Of a DNA stretch of 64,000 nt, positions 35,415 through 45,343 are shown piece by piece. How positions within the stretch are numbered: position 1 is the stretch's first letter; each line of letters starts with the position of its first letter. Source of the stretch: Granulicella paludicola (GTDB taxonomy: Bacteria > Acidobacteriota > Terriglobia > Terriglobales > Acidobacteriaceae); the NCBI RefSeq assembly GCF_025685545.1, contig NZ_JAGSYC010000025.1, positions 496,001 to 560,000 on the forward strand, read 5' to 3'. The notes beneath the pieces were generated by a model. The model did not search any database. It was not told the origin of the DNA and was given only the letters and a program-made list of their open reading frames with translations. A program made the translations under genes and the position numbers.

Positions 35415-36863
35415 TTATGCGAGTACAAATTCGTCGTCCAGATCCTCTTCCGAATCTGTTTCGGTGGCAGGCTCCCATGCGGGTGCCGTTCCGAACAGGC
35501 CTATCGAAACCAGAAGGATCATCATCGGCTCCAGAGGCTGGCGATAGTCCATGGAACTGTGCGTAAGGTAGTAGGGCAGCGGGAAGATCGCCATCGCCAT
35601 AAGGTAGGGCACGACCGCCTTGCGGTCCTGCTTCCACCAGCGCCTTAGTCCCTTGTAGACGAAGAAGCAAAGGAACATACAGAACGGCACGTTTGGCAGA
35701 TCGAAGGGCTCGTACTTGAGGTAGCTTGGGCTGAACGACCAGTAGCCCAGCCAAAAGCGAACGATGCGGCGCACGGTGGCGACAGCGACGAAGCCGGGAT
35801 GCTGCTTCATGAAGGCGATGAATAGATCGTGCTTCTGCTGCATGTAGGCGATTTCGCCCATCGTCTGGTACTTTTCCATCTCCACAGGATTGCTGGCGGG
35901 GTGTGCAAAGGCAGAATTTGACGCGGTTGTGTCGCCATTGTTGCCCGCGTAGGCCTCAAGGGCAAAGCCATCACGGATAAAGAAGTTTGCGTGCATCACG
36001 CGGTAGTTGCGGATCTGCCATGGCGTGCAGACGAGCACGAAGCCCACCAGCGCCAGCGCAGTCTTCTTGAGCCACGGCTTGCGGGCCGAATGCATCTTGA
36101 TGATCGCAATCAGCAGGAAGACCGGCAGCAGAGTCGTGATCGACGGGTTAGAAAGTACGGCCACGCCGTAGAGCAGACCAAATCCGAGCCACGCCCATGC
36201 CGAGCGCAGGTGAACGCTCTGCGCGATCAGCAGGCAGGTGGTGAAGAGCAGGCCGGTAAGGGCGTAATCCCACACGCGGCTAGCCGAAAAGTAAATGGCA
36301 AACGGATAAATCGCCCACGCGAGCGCAACGATTCGGCCGACGCGTTCGTTCAGAGTGTTGCGGACCAGTAGGAAAAGCGGGATGCAGGTCAGTGCTGAGC
36401 AGACGGCATTAAAGCTGAGCACAGCCGCCGCAGCCGCCGAAGTCCAGAAGCCAAAGAGCTTGAAAGAAAAGGCAATCAGATATGGATAAAGCGGCGGGAC
36501 CAGGGCCGTAGGACCGGTCTGCGGAAGAAATGGCGAACTGAACCCTTTGCCCAGAAAGATGCTGCGGGCCGTCCAGCCCATCTCCCAGCTCTCCCATCCG
36601 AAGTTGTTGTCGTTCACCGTGTGACTGGAATCATGCACGACGAAAAAGACGACGACCAAGCGAAGTACGAGGGCTGCAAGAACGACAAGGGACAGATACG
36701 CGGAGGGACTCTCGACCTGGTGTAGCAGTCTCGACAGCAGGGAAGCGCGCGTTTCCCGAGAGGAATCAGGGGGAGTTTGAGTTCTGGGCGTGTAGATAAG
36801 AACCGCTTTCCTGTTTGGTTTGTTTGATTTATTTGAGCCAAGTGTATCGTACGGGGCCCACAC
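35415..36863 (-). CDS. polytopic membrane protein, GT-C/ArnT-like glycosyltransferase
   Basis: 482 residues. It has about nine or ten helices with the pattern of GT39/ArnT-type (dolichol- or polyprenyl-phosphate sugar) transferases: LVLRLVVVFFVVHDSSHTVNDNNFGWESWEMGWTARSIFLGKGFSSPFLPQTGPTALVPPLYPYLIAFSFKLFG, with acidic Asp residues (VHDSS, DNNFG, WE) in the first periplasmic loop. The C-terminal tail is acidic and cytoplasmic (ATETDSEEDLDDEF). It probably transfers a sugar from a lipid carrier to an acceptor in the envelope; which sugar is unknown. Confidence 0.65.
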   Translation of the reverse strand: MWAPYDTLGSNKSNKPNRKAVLIYTPRTQTPPDSSRETRASLLSRLLHQVESPSAYLSLVVLAALVLRLVVVFFVVHDSSHTVNDNNFGWESWEMGWTARSIFLGKGFSSPFLPQTGPTALVPPLYPYLIAFSFKLFGFWTSAAAAAVLSFNAVCSALTCIPLFLLVRNTLNERVGRIVALAWAIYPFAIYFSASRVWDYALTGLLFTTCLLIAQSVHLRSAWAWLGFGLLYGVAVLSNPSITTLLPVFLLIAIIKMHSARKPWLKKTALALVGFVLVCTPWQIRNYRVMHANFFIRDGFALEAYAGNNGDTTASNSAFAHPASNPVEMEKYQTMGEIAYMQQKHDLFIAFMKQHPGFVAVATVRRIVRFWLGYWSFSPSYLKYEPFDLPNVPFCMFLCFFVYKGLRRWWKQDRKAVVPYLMAMAIFPLPYYLTHSSMDYRQPLEPMMILLVSIGLFGTAPAWEPATETDSEEDLDDEFVLA

Positions 36864-37080
36864 TTCTCTCCATGATAGAGACGACTCTCATGTGACGGAG
36901 GAGTACAAGCAGATTGTTTTTTGTACCTGTTGCTGAAGTTGGCACAGTTTGGGGCTTTCTTGTCTAACTAAAAGATTTAGAAAGCTTTATGTTCAGACGC
37001 GGAGCGGCGGGAAGGGCGTATTTCAATCGCTTCGCGAGGCTGTTCGGCCTTTTCACCGGCATTGCGTTGTGGATATACAG

Positions 37081-39255
37081 CTAGTCCCTGCAACCGAGGA
37101 TACGAAGACCGGGCTGGCGGGCTATGACAGGCAGGGTAACCGGCCAGCCGGTGGTTTGTGACCAGTCGGGATCGTGATGGCTGACCACGAGATAGGAGAC
37201 GCCGAACTGCGAGCAATACGCCCGGGCGGCCTCGGGAGAGGGAGCTGGTGTCGCGTAGAGCGCGGCAGTGGCAGCTTGGATGGCGCTGCATTTGGAGGCG
37301 TCGCCGCCAAAGTGGACGGCGCATTTGCCTTCGGCGTTCAGTAACTGTCTTCCGGTGTCCATCACCAACATGCGCTGGTAGAGCTCATCGGCGGTCACAA
37401 CTTCGTTCTGCCGATCGGGGTCGGGGTCGATGGGACGGAAGCTTACGACGGCATCCAATCGCGCGACGCGGTGGAGGTTGGCGAAGGCCTCGCGCACCTG
37501 GAATGCGTCCTGAGAGAGCTGTCCGAATCGCTGCGGTGTGACATGTTCGACGTACGGCTGCCAGGCGCGCAGCAGCACTGCACCGCAGAGTGAGCCAGCG
37601 AGTCCGAGGTAGAGGAGCCCCAGCAAGAGCCGACGCTTGCCGGGGGTTGGTGTAACGACGGCAGACTCTGACGGAGCCCACCAAGCTCCGAGAACCTGCG
37701 CGGTCAGTAGCGTAAGGAAGAACTGAGGCAGCATCACGGCGCGGTAGCCGAAATCGTTGTTGCTGATGACCGACGAACTGAGTAAGAGAGATAGGATTAG
37801 GCCGCTGATTGTGAAGAAGAGTGAGGTGTCGAAGGCGCGGTCCCGCATCGCTTCGCGCAGCCGCCTCGAGCGGAGGATGAGCGCCAGCGCCGCTCCGTAA
37901 AGGCCAAGCTCCATTGCGAGGCCAGGGACAAGTAACAGGAGCCGTATGATCTGATCGAGTACTAGTGGATGCGTCTGCTTCCATGCGGCGAGTGGGCGAG
38001 CGTCGGTCAACAGTCCGGAGTCGATCATGGGCCGGACGCTGAAGGTGAAAAGGTGCTGCGGAGGAACTGCGTCAGTTCCGGACGGCTGCAACATCGTACG
38101 CAGCAGCTCATAAAGGAAGGGAAGGAGGGCAACCGCGCTAAGGGCGGTGATGGTCGCGATGCGTCCGCAATGAGCTTTATGCTCCGGGCATTGGCGTACT
38201 GCGATCCAGACCATCCAGCTGGCAATGAGCAGCGCAAAGCCGAAGGCCACGTAAACAGATAGGCCGAAGGCGCTGGCACAGGCAAGTGCTGCGATGGCGA
38301 GAGCGATGCGGCGACACCTGCGGCTGATCGGCTCGAGCGTGCGCCAAAGAAAAAGAAAGGCAAGCAGACAGCAGAGCACGCTGGCGACATGGTGCGGCAC
38401 CCAGAGCAACGAGTCCGGCCAGGCGTCGATCGGATCAACGGACCACCATTCGATGTCGCCGTTGAGAGCTGGCTGACCGAACGCGTTGCCGAGTGCCGGG
38501 ATAAGGTCTGCACCTGTGACGGCAAGCAGACCCATCGCGATCCACTGCTGTCGGCGACCCCAGTGGAAGAAGTGCGAGGTGTAGAGCTTCACCGTCGTGA
38601 AAAGGCCGAAGCCGGCCCAGATGGTGCTGGCGATAAAGGATTGCTGCGCAGTGACGTGCGCGAACTTTACGACTGCCGCGCATAGGACATACCAGAAGTA
38701 GTAGTAACGCATCGCCGCGGGCGCGCCCGAAAAGTAAAGCGGGTTCGCGGGAGGGATACCAGTGCGCACGACGGCGTCCGTGAACGCGATGCGGTAACTC
38801 TGATCAGCCATCACCACGCTGAGGTAGAGCCTATGACCGACCTGGAACTCCACCAGCATCAGAAGAGCGAAGGCTATCCAGCCGAGAGCAAGCAGCGCGG
38901 TGATCCTGCGATCGTTCGCTGTCCACGCTCCCCGACCATCACGCAAGAGAAGCAGCAGCGCGAAGCCCGTCGTGCAGAGGATCATGGCGCAAACGATGCC
39001 GTTCAGACCGAAGAGACGGCCGACGAAGTACGCCGCGATCGGCGTGAGCATGAAGGAACAAGCAATGGCCCAGAGCGAGCGCGCAGCGAAGTCAAGACGG
39101 CGAAAGCCGAAGAGGTCCACAGCGTACGCCGCGATGTATCCTGGTGCATACAGCAATGAAGAGAAGGCAAGAACCGCAACCAAGCTGCCAAGTACATCCT
39201 TGAGCATGAAATCTTGGACGTTCAAAATGCCGCAAGGGACTACATCGGCCGTCAC
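37081..39255 (-). CDS. large polytopic membrane protein, unknown
   Basis: 724 residues from a GTG at 39255, chosen because AAAGGAG lies eight bases before it. Twelve or more helices run from residue 20 to about 550. Loops carry conserved-looking aromatic and acidic stretches: VGHRLYLSVVMADQSYRIAFTDAVVRTGIPPANPLYFSGAPAAMRYYYFWY and NGDIEWWSVDPIDAWPDSLLWVPHHVA. A soluble C-terminal domain (about 590-724) has ARLDAVVSFRPIDPDPDRQNEVVTADELYQRMLVMDTGRQLLNAEGKCAVHFGGDASKC. It resembles GT-C-like proteins in plan (large loop with DxD-like acids) but I cannot assign it. A second polytopic gene follows 217 bases on. Confidence 0.7.
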   Translation of the reverse strand: MTADVVPCGILNVQDFMLKDVLGSLVAVLAFSSLLYAPGYIAAYAVDLFGFRRLDFAARSLWAIACSFMLTPIAAYFVGRLFGLNGIVCAMILCTTGFALLLLLRDGRGAWTANDRRITALLALGWIAFALLMLVEFQVGHRLYLSVVMADQSYRIAFTDAVVRTGIPPANPLYFSGAPAAMRYYYFWYVLCAAVVKFAHVTAQQSFIASTIWAGFGLFTTVKLYTSHFFHWGRRQQWIAMGLLAVTGADLIPALGNAFGQPALNGDIEWWSVDPIDAWPDSLLWVPHHVASVLCCLLAFLFLWRTLEPISRRCRRIALAIAALACASAFGLSVYVAFGFALLIASWMVWIAVRQCPEHKAHCGRIATITALSAVALLPFLYELLRTMLQPSGTDAVPPQHLFTFSVRPMIDSGLLTDARPLAAWKQTHPLVLDQIIRLLLLVPGLAMELGLYGAALALILRSRRLREAMRDRAFDTSLFFTISGLILSLLLSSSVISNNDFGYRAVMLPQFFLTLLTAQVLGAWWAPSESAVVTPTPGKRRLLLGLLYLGLAGSLCGAVLLRAWQPYVEHVTPQRFGQLSQDAFQVREAFANLHRVARLDAVVSFRPIDPDPDRQNEVVTADELYQRMLVMDTGRQLLNAEGKCAVHFGGDASKCSAIQAATAALYATPAPSPEAARAYCSQFGVSYLVVSHHDPDWSQTTGWPVTLPVIARQPGLRILGCRD

Positions 39256-39407
39256 CGCGTCAGCTCCTTTGCAGAGGAGCAAAGCTCAGTAAGCGCGAAA
39301 AATCGGATTAGTCTGACAGATGGATGAGATGTTTGCAAAGTTGCTGCCATAGTACAGGACAGAGGTTGAATGCCCTGCACCATGGTTGGTGCCGCGAGAA
39401 TGTACCC

Positions 39408-40268
39408 TTAACGCATGAAGACGCTGAGCTCGGCCGCGGCTGCGCGCAGCGGTGGCAGGAACCGCGTCTGCATCTCCAGCATGGGCATACGGGGAGCATG
39501 GCCGCTGAGATTCACCGTAGCGACGACGCGACCATTGCCTGCGTGGACAGGAACAGCAATCGAGCGAAGGCCAACCTCGTACTCCTGATCGCAGAGCGCG
39601 TAGCCGTTGCGGCGTACGTTACGCAGAGCCAGACGGAGCTTGTCGACCGAATTGATGGTTCTCGGCGTGTATTGCGTGAGGATGACGCGGGCGAGATACG
39701 TCTCCAGCTGATCCTGCGGCAGGTACGCTAACAGCACGCGACCCATGCTGGTGCAGAAAGCGGGAAGTCGCGACCCGATGTGCAGATCGACCGACATAAC
39801 CCGCGTCACGCTGGTGCGCGCGATGTAAACGATCTGCTCGCCATCGAGCGTGGCGACGGAGAAGCTTTCACCGTAGGCCGCAGACATGCGCTCAAGGATA
39901 GGCTGTGCCGCGTTCGCCAGTGTGCTTGAAGCGGTATAAGTGTTCGCGAGTGTCAGCATCTTCGGGCGCAGCGAGTAGCGTTGGCTTTCATCGGCGCCGG
40001 CGAAGCCGAGCTTGACCAAAGTGTAGAGGCACCGACGCACTGCAGCACGCGAGAGGCCTGTGCGCAGGCTCAGTTGTGAGATCGTCATCTGCGGTGTTTG
40101 CGGCGTGAACGCCTCAATGACAACGAGACCACGTGCGAGCGAGGCCATGAAGTTGGGGTCACCGCTGTACTGATCGAGTGCGGTGCCGGGCAGGACCTTG
40201 GGGCGAGGTGCAACTGCGGATAGAGAAGATGTGGGAACAGCGGCCTGAAGAGCGGAAGACGGCGACAT
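39408..40268 (-). CDS. IclR family transcriptional regulator
   Basis: 286 residues from the ATG at 40268 with CAGGAGAAC before it. The helix-turn-helix domain (about 45-105) has SLARGLVVIEAF, MTISQLSLRTGLSRAAVRRCLYTLVKLGF. The effector domain has YGESFSVATLDGEQIVYIARTSVTRVMSVDLHIGSRLPAFCTSMGRVLLAYLP, ending NLSGHAPRMPMLEMQTRF. This is close to PcaR/PobR-type regulators of aromatic-acid or sugar-acid degradation. Its target is unknown. The adjacent pgi gene lies beyond a terminator. Confidence 0.9.
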   Translation of the reverse strand: MSPSSALQAAVPTSSLSAVAPRPKVLPGTALDQYSGDPNFMASLARGLVVIEAFTPQTPQMTISQLSLRTGLSRAAVRRCLYTLVKLGFAGADESQRYSLRPKMLTLANTYTASSTLANAAQPILERMSAAYGESFSVATLDGEQIVYIARTSVTRVMSVDLHIGSRLPAFCTSMGRVLLAYLPQDQLETYLARVILTQYTPRTINSVDKLRLALRNVRRNGYALCDQEYEVGLRSIAVPVHAGNGRVVATVNLSGHAPRMPMLEMQTRFLPPLRAAAAELSVFMR

Positions 40269-40358
40269 GAGCGAAGTTCTCCTGGGCCGCAGAAGGACTT
40301 CGGAAGTGAAGTGCGATTGCCGCCCTGCGATAACGATAAACGCACAATGACTTTTCCG

Positions 40359-40402
40359 CAAGAAAACGTCGAGAGCCTTTGGATGCTCTCGACGTTTTCT
40401 TG
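40359..40402 (-). terminator. terminator after pgi
   Basis: An 18-base perfect stem (40359-40376 with 40385-40402) of CAAGAAAACGTCGAGAGC type with an 8-base loop CTTTGGAT, 34 bases after the pgi stop. Confidence 0.88.
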
Positions 40403-40436
40403 CCTAGTCAGGCATCGCCTGAAAAAGATCGTTTGC

Positions 40437-42071
40437 TTATTTCGTTGAGCGATACCGGCGGATCAGGTTCGCGGTGGACGTATCGTGATTCGTGAGCGCG
40501 GGCTCGGTGGGAGCTTCGATCTCACCGAGGATCTTCGTCGCGAGCACCTTGCCCAACTCAACGCCCCACTGGTCAAAGCTGTCGATCGACCAGATGACGC
40601 CTTGCGTGAACACGTTGTGCTCGTACAGTGCGATCAACTTGCCAAGCAGTTCAGGCGTGAGCTCCTCCGCCAGCAGCACGTTCGAAGGACGGTTGCCCTC
40701 GAAGACCTTGTGCGGTACGAGCGCTTCGGCCACGCCTTCTGCCTTCACCTCTTCCGCTGTCTTGCCGAAGGCAAGAGCTTCTGCCTGCGCGAAGACGTTC
40801 GCCATCAGCATGTCATGGTGACGACCGAGAACGTTGAGCGACTTGCTAAAGCCGATGAAGTCGCAGGGGATCAGACGTGTTCCTTGATGAATGAGCTGGT
40901 AGAAGCTATGCTGGCCGTTCGTGCCAGGCTCGCCCCAGTAAATTGGGCCGGTATCGGCGTCGACGTGTTGGCCGTCGAGCGTGACGTGCTTGCCGTTCGA
41001 CTCCATCGTGAGCTGCTGCAGGTAGGCAGGGAAGCGCTTCAGGTACTGCTCATAGGGCAGGATCGCCACTGTCTGAGCATCGAAGAAGTCGGTGTACCAG
41101 ACGGTGAGCAGACCCATCAACGCCGGCAGGTTCTTCTCCAGAGGAGTTGTGCGGAAGTGTACGTCCATCGCGTGAAAGCCGGCGAGCATCGAACGGAAGT
41201 TGTCCGGGCCGATTGCGATCATCGTGCTGAGGCCGATGGCCGAATCCATCGAATAGCGGCCGCCGACCCAGTCCCAGAAGCCGAACATGTTCGCGGTATC
41301 GATGCCAAATTCGGAGACGAGCTTCTCGTTCGTGGAGAGCGCGGCGAAGTGCTTCGCAATCTCCGACTCAGGCGCACCCGAGGCAAGGAACCAGTCACGT
41401 GCAGAGTGCGCGTTGGTCATCGTTTCGAGCGTGGTGAAGGTCTTCGAAGCGATGAGGAAGAGCGTCTCGTCGGCGTTCAGGTTGTGGACGGCTTCAGCGA
41501 AGTCGGTGCCGTCGACATTGGAGACAAAGAGGAACGTGAGGTCGCGCTGCGAGTAGTGCTTCAGTGCCTCATAAGCCATCACCGGGCCGAGATCGGAGCC
41601 GCCGATGCCGATGTTGATGACGTTCTTGATGCGCTTGCCGGTGTGGCCCTTCCATTCGCCCGAACGGATCTTGTTGGCGAAGGCGGACATCTTGTCGAGG
41701 GTGTCGTGAACTGCCGGAACAACGTCCTCGTCGTCAACGATGATGGATTCGGACTTCGGCGCGCGCAGGGCAACGTGCAGTACGGAGCGGTTCTCGGTGA
41801 CGTTGATCTTCTGGCCGGTGAACATGGCCTCGATGTGCTGCTTCAGGCCGGACTGCTCCGCGAGCTCGATGAGCAGCTTGAGCGTCTCATCGGTGATGCG
41901 GTTCTTCGAGTAGTCGAGGAATATGCCATCGGCCTCGGCAGTGTAGCGTGTGCCGCGGGCCGGATCGGCCTTAAACAGGTCGCGCAGGTGCTGCGGCTTG
42001 AGGGTTGCGGCGTGCGCAGTCAGGGCTTTCCAGGCTGGGCGCTGGGACAGAGGGGCTACTTTCTCGCTCAT
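40437..42071 (-). CDS. pgi: glucose-6-phosphate isomerase
   Basis: 544 residues, the length of the classic enzyme. It interconverts glucose-6-phosphate and fructose-6-phosphate. Motifs are [40 protein letters not shown]-like [41 protein letters not shown] and [23 protein letters not shown]. The active-site Lys/Glu segments are present ([12 protein letters not shown]). AAGGAGACAG lies before the ATG. It ends at a strong terminator and is thus an independent unit. Confidence 0.95.
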   Translation of the reverse strand: MSEKVAPLSQRPAWKALTAHAATLKPQHLRDLFKADPARGTRYTAEADGIFLDYSKNRITDETLKLLIELAEQSGLKQHIEAMFTGQKINVTENRSVLHVALRAPKSESIIVDDEDVVPAVHDTLDKMSAFANKIRSGEWKGHTGKRIKNVINIGIGGSDLGPVMAYEALKHYSQRDLTFLFVSNVDGTDFAEAVHNLNADETLFLIASKTFTTLETMTNAHSARDWFLASGAPESEIAKHFAALSTNEKLVSEFGIDTANMFGFWDWVGGRYSMDSAIGLSTMIAIGPDNFRSMLAGFHAMDVHFRTTPLEKNLPALMGLLTVWYTDFFDAQTVAILPYEQYLKRFPAYLQQLTMESNGKHVTLDGQHVDADTGPIYWGEPGTNGQHSFYQLIHQGTRLIPCDFIGFSKSLNVLGRHHDMLMANVFAQAEALAFGKTAEEVKAEGVAEALVPHKVFEGNRPSNVLLAEELTPELLGKLIALYEHNVFTQGVIWSIDSFDQWGVELGKVLATKILGEIEAPTEPALTNHDTSTANLIRRYRSTK

Positions 42072-42203
42072 TGAAGCTGTCTCCTTGTGGGTGCGGAACC
42101 GGGAATCGGTCTTCCGTGATCCACAGTATTTATTAGACCACTGTCCGATGACGGAGTGTTTATAGGTAATCGGCTCGTTTGGACTGGAGGCAGGATTTTG
42201 CTC

Positions 42204-43580
42204 TCAGGCAGGTAGGAACGCAGAAAGGCTGAGTGCGAAGATCAGCCCGCTAACAGCAAGGATCGTCTCCATTACCGACCAGGTAGCGAAGGTTTCCTTG
42301 AGCGACAGCTTGAGGAAGCCCTTGATCATCCAGAAACCGCCATCATTGACGTGCGAGAAGATGAGCGAGCCTGAACCGCTGGCAATTGCCAGCAGTTCAG
42401 GATGCGGGATCGCCATGCCGATAGTGGCTGAGGCGACAATGGTGGCAGAGGTCGTCATTGCGATGGTGGCTGAACCTGTGGCGAGGCGAACGCCGGCGGC
42501 GATAAGCCAGGCGAGCAGGATCAGTGGCAGATGCGCGTGCATCGCCGAAGCAACGATGGTGGCCGCAATGCCCGAGTCCTGCAGAATGCGGCAGAAGCCT
42601 CCGGCTGCTCCCAGGATGATAAGGAACGCGGCCATGGGGCCGAGCGATTCCTGAGCGAACTTCTCGATGCTCGCCATGCCGAAGCCACGTGTGCGATGGA
42701 CGACGTAGAAGCTCCAGAGGACGGCGATCAACAGAGCTACAGAAGGAATGCCCGCGTCATGCAAAACGATGCGGACAGCGCCGAAGCGTAAAGGCAGGTG
42801 ATCGGAGAGGCTGCCAAGAAGGATCAGGAAAACCGGTAGCAGTGTGATCGAGGCTGCCATCAGCAGACCGGGATGAGGAGCATCTGCAGACACATCTGCA
42901 GGAGCCTCAAACGGTGTCGGTTCGTTGTCCGAGGCATCACCTTGCGCCGGATTTTGAAGAACGGCGCTGCGGCGAATGACCCAGAGATAGACTGGCCCGG
43001 CGAGCGCCGCGGAGGGTATCCCAATGATGAGTCCAACGAGGATGCCTTTGGCGATGTCTGCGTGGTAGAGCGTCATCGCTAGCAGAGCCGCTGGATGTGG
43101 CGGAATGAGGCCATGCGTGACGGAGAGTCCAGCCAGCATCGGCAGGGCGATGGCGACGGGAGCTTTGCCGCTGCGGTGAGCAATTGTGAGCGCAATAGGG
43201 ATGAGCAAGACCAGCCCAACCTCGAAGAAGACGGGCATGCCGATGAGGATGCCCAGCAGAAGCATTGCCCAAGGCAGGCCCCGCTCGCCGGCGTGCGTGA
43301 GAAGCGTGGTGGCGATGGTTTCTGCGCCACCCGAGACGGAGAGCATCTCGCCCAGCACTGCGCCGAGGGCCAATACGATGGCGACCTGGCCGAGCGTGGC
43401 TCCGACACCAGCGGTAAACGAGGTCATCGCTGTGGTCGCGGGCATCTGGATTGCCAGCGCAAGAAAGATCGAGGCGCAGAGCACGGCGAGGAACGGATGC
43501 AGCTTGGCTTTGAGGACCAATGTGGTGAGCAGCGCGATGGAGAGAACGGCTGCGATCACCTGGATTGTTGCGTGGGACAT
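42204..43580 (-). CDS. GntP family gluconate-type permease
   Basis: 458 residues with about twelve helices. The GntP pattern is seen in LKLHPFLAV-like KAKLHPFLAVLCASIFLALA, FTAGVGATLGQVAIVLALGAVLGEMLSVSGGAETIA, GMPVFFEVGLVLLIPIA, THGLIPPHPAALLAMTLY and NDGGFWMIKGFLKLSLKETFATWSVMETI. It imports gluconate or a related sugar acid with protons. The proximity to pgi suits a sugar-acid role, but the two genes are separated by their own signals. Confidence 0.9.
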   Translation of the reverse strand: MSHATIQVIAAVLSIALLTTLVLKAKLHPFLAVLCASIFLALAIQMPATTAMTSFTAGVGATLGQVAIVLALGAVLGEMLSVSGGAETIATTLLTHAGERGLPWAMLLLGILIGMPVFFEVGLVLLIPIALTIAHRSGKAPVAIALPMLAGLSVTHGLIPPHPAALLAMTLYHADIAKGILVGLIIGIPSAALAGPVYLWVIRRSAVLQNPAQGDASDNEPTPFEAPADVSADAPHPGLLMAASITLLPVFLILLGSLSDHLPLRFGAVRIVLHDAGIPSVALLIAVLWSFYVVHRTRGFGMASIEKFAQESLGPMAAFLIILGAAGGFCRILQDSGIAATIVASAMHAHLPLILLAWLIAAGVRLATGSATIAMTTSATIVASATIGMAIPHPELLAIASGSGSLIFSHVNDGGFWMIKGFLKLSLKETFATWSVMETILAVSGLIFALSLSAFLPA

Positions 43581-43631
43581 GCAAGGGCCTCGAATGGGTT
43601 CCGAGAACCATTATGGCTTGCGGAGTGCGGA

Positions 43632-44324
43632 TTAGAGAACGGCGAGGATTTCCTGCGGCTCGGGGCGAACGCGATGGTCTGCGTGCGCTTCGGAGTAAAG
43701 GACTTTGCCTTCGCGGGAGACAACGAAGGTGGCAGCGATCGGTAGCTGCCAAGTGTCTGCGCCTTGATCGCCATGCAGGAAAGGGATGTTGATGAGGATG
43801 CTGCGATAGTGGCTGCGCATTTTGTCGGTGACGCTGTAGGCTGCGCCGAAGCTGGCGGCGACGTGAGCTCCAGGGTCGGAGAGAACCGGGAACGTGAGGT
43901 TGTGCTGCTGGACGGTGAAGTCGTTCTGGCGCAGCATCTGCGGGCTGATGGCGACGAAGAGAGCGCCGCGCTCACGCAGAGTCGGATACAGCGACTGCCA
44001 GGTTTCGAGTTCGGTCATGCAATACGGACACCAGCGGCCGCGGAATAACTTGATGACGAGCGTTCCGACGGCGAGCAGATCGGCGGAAGAGACGGACTTT
44101 TTGGTCAGAGCGTCTTGCAGGGTGAAGCTTGGCGCTGTTGCTCCGACAGGGAGAATTTGAGACTCGATGCCGGAAGCTAGGAGGTCTTGAACCGCTTCGT
44201 CGGTGATGGCGAGACGTTCGGGTTGAACTAAACCGCGCGTGTTGGTGGTGATGGTGTCAAGCTGGTCCTGCAGGCGCGGAACGAGGAGGTCGTCAGTTCC
44301 GGATTGTGTTGGGCGCAAAGGCAT
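43632..44324 (-). CDS. thioredoxin-fold peroxiredoxin-like protein
   Basis: 230 residues from the ATG at 44324. The thioredoxin fold is clear: PVGATAPSFTLQDALTKKSVSSADLLAVGTLVIKLFRGRWCPYCMTELETWQSLYPTLRERGALFVAISPQ, with the Cys pair in GRWCPYC. The C-terminal end QLPIAATFVVSREGKVLYSEAHADHRVRPEP is typical of the peroxiredoxin-like AhpC/TSA group. It has no signal peptide. An N-terminal helical extension (LQDQLDTITTNTRGL) is extra. A G-rich tract lies 30 to 50 bases before the start. Confidence 0.85.
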   Translation of the reverse strand: MPLRPTQSGTDDLLVPRLQDQLDTITTNTRGLVQPERLAITDEAVQDLLASGIESQILPVGATAPSFTLQDALTKKSVSSADLLAVGTLVIKLFRGRWCPYCMTELETWQSLYPTLRERGALFVAISPQMLRQNDFTVQQHNLTFPVLSDPGAHVAASFGAAYSVTDKMRSHYRSILINIPFLHGDQGADTWQLPIAATFVVSREGKVLYSEAHADHRVRPEPQEILAVL

Positions 44325-44354
44325 CAGGTTTAGTTTACCGGGTATCGGCAGGTA

Positions 44355-44371
44355 CCCCCCCCCTCCCCCCC
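44355..44371. repeat. C9-T-C7 homopolymer tract upstream of peroxiredoxin gene
   Basis: The plus strand has nine C, one T, then seven C; on the minus strand this is a G-tract 31-47 bases upstream of the peroxiredoxin ATG. Such tracts slip easily during replication and could alter the promoter or the mRNA leader. Confidence 0.6.
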
Positions 44372-44610
44372 ATACTTTGGGATCCAAAGTCTTGAGACTG
44401 TTCGGGTTAGGTCTGGACTTTGGTGCGTTTCCGAGAGTTAAGCTGATCTGCCCGGTGGTGACAGGGCTTTGGACTTACTCTCTAGTTCTATTTTATCAAG
44501 CCGGACGTAGGAAACATGCAATTCTTTTAAGCAGAAAACGCCAGTGTTGATGAGGGTTTTCACGCTTGCAGGGGCCGGAGGGGGTTGACAGGAATCGGCG
44601 TCGCGACAGG

Positions 44611-45231
44611 TCAGGAGCGGGCGAGGGCGGCGTGACGGCGGAGCAGAAGCACGAGAGATCGGCGGAGGAAGTGGGCGAGGATGGGGAGCAGGATGACGGC
44701 GGCGATTCCCCAGACGATGATGGCGTGCCACTCCCATTGCCAGATGGAGTGAAAGAGGCGGAGGGGATGGTGGCTGAGGTGTTCCAACTGGGTCTTGGAC
44801 ATGGGGAGCTGCCGGGTATGGAAGAGGTGGACGCCGAGTTCGATGAAGGGCACGAAGAGCAGCAGGTGCAACGGGGCTACGAGGTGGGTGCCGATCTGCG
44901 AGGCGGTCTGGCTGAGCTTGAAGGTCCAGGCGAGAAGGACGACCAGGAGGGTGGTGACGCCGACGGAGGGATTGATGCCGACGATCATGCCGACGGCGAG
45001 GCTCCAGGCCAGGCGGCGAGGGGTGACGCCGCCGCGCAGGAGGCGCAGCAGAGGTCGCAGGACCTTGCAGCGGAGAAACTCACGAACTGGCTCGGGCAGC
45101 AGCACAAGACTCACAAGAGGTGAGATGCGCTGGCGGCGAAGTACGGTGGGGTCGTAGAGCGGGACGGTGCGGGTCCTGAGACGAGTAGACGGGGCTGCGG
45201 CTGGGCCTAGGATGGGACGCCCGATGCCCAA
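44611..45231 (-). CDS. DUF2062 membrane protein
   Basis: 206 residues. The DUF2062 core is LLRGGVTPRRLAWSLAVGMIVGINPSVGVTTLLVVLLAWTFKLSQTASQIGTHLVAPLHLLLFVPFIELGVHLFH, with three helices and a conserved asparagine/histidine-rich middle. A basic C-terminal tail follows the last helix. The start is a TTG at 45231 (no in-frame ATG before residue 81). The family is often found near glycosyltransferases, without known function. Confidence 0.72.
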   Translation of the reverse strand: MGIGRPILGPAAAPSTRLRTRTVPLYDPTVLRRQRISPLVSLVLLPEPVREFLRCKVLRPLLRLLRGGVTPRRLAWSLAVGMIVGINPSVGVTTLLVVLLAWTFKLSQTASQIGTHLVAPLHLLLFVPFIELGVHLFHTRQLPMSKTQLEHLSHHPLRLFHSIWQWEWHAIIVWGIAAVILLPILAHFLRRSLVLLLRRHAALARS

Positions 45232-45343
45232 AACGGACCACCCTGCTGGGGGGTAACTTAACTTATATCAAGCGCCTGGATGGCGGTGGAGTTTCAGAGT
45301 CAAGGACAGCAGTACATCCCTGATTCGTGAAAGCGGGCCTCAC

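Noticed and set aside
40485-42074. 529-codon plus-strand frame opposite pgi
   Set aside because: Antisense shadow; the pgi frame has all active-site motifs and a proper ribosome site.
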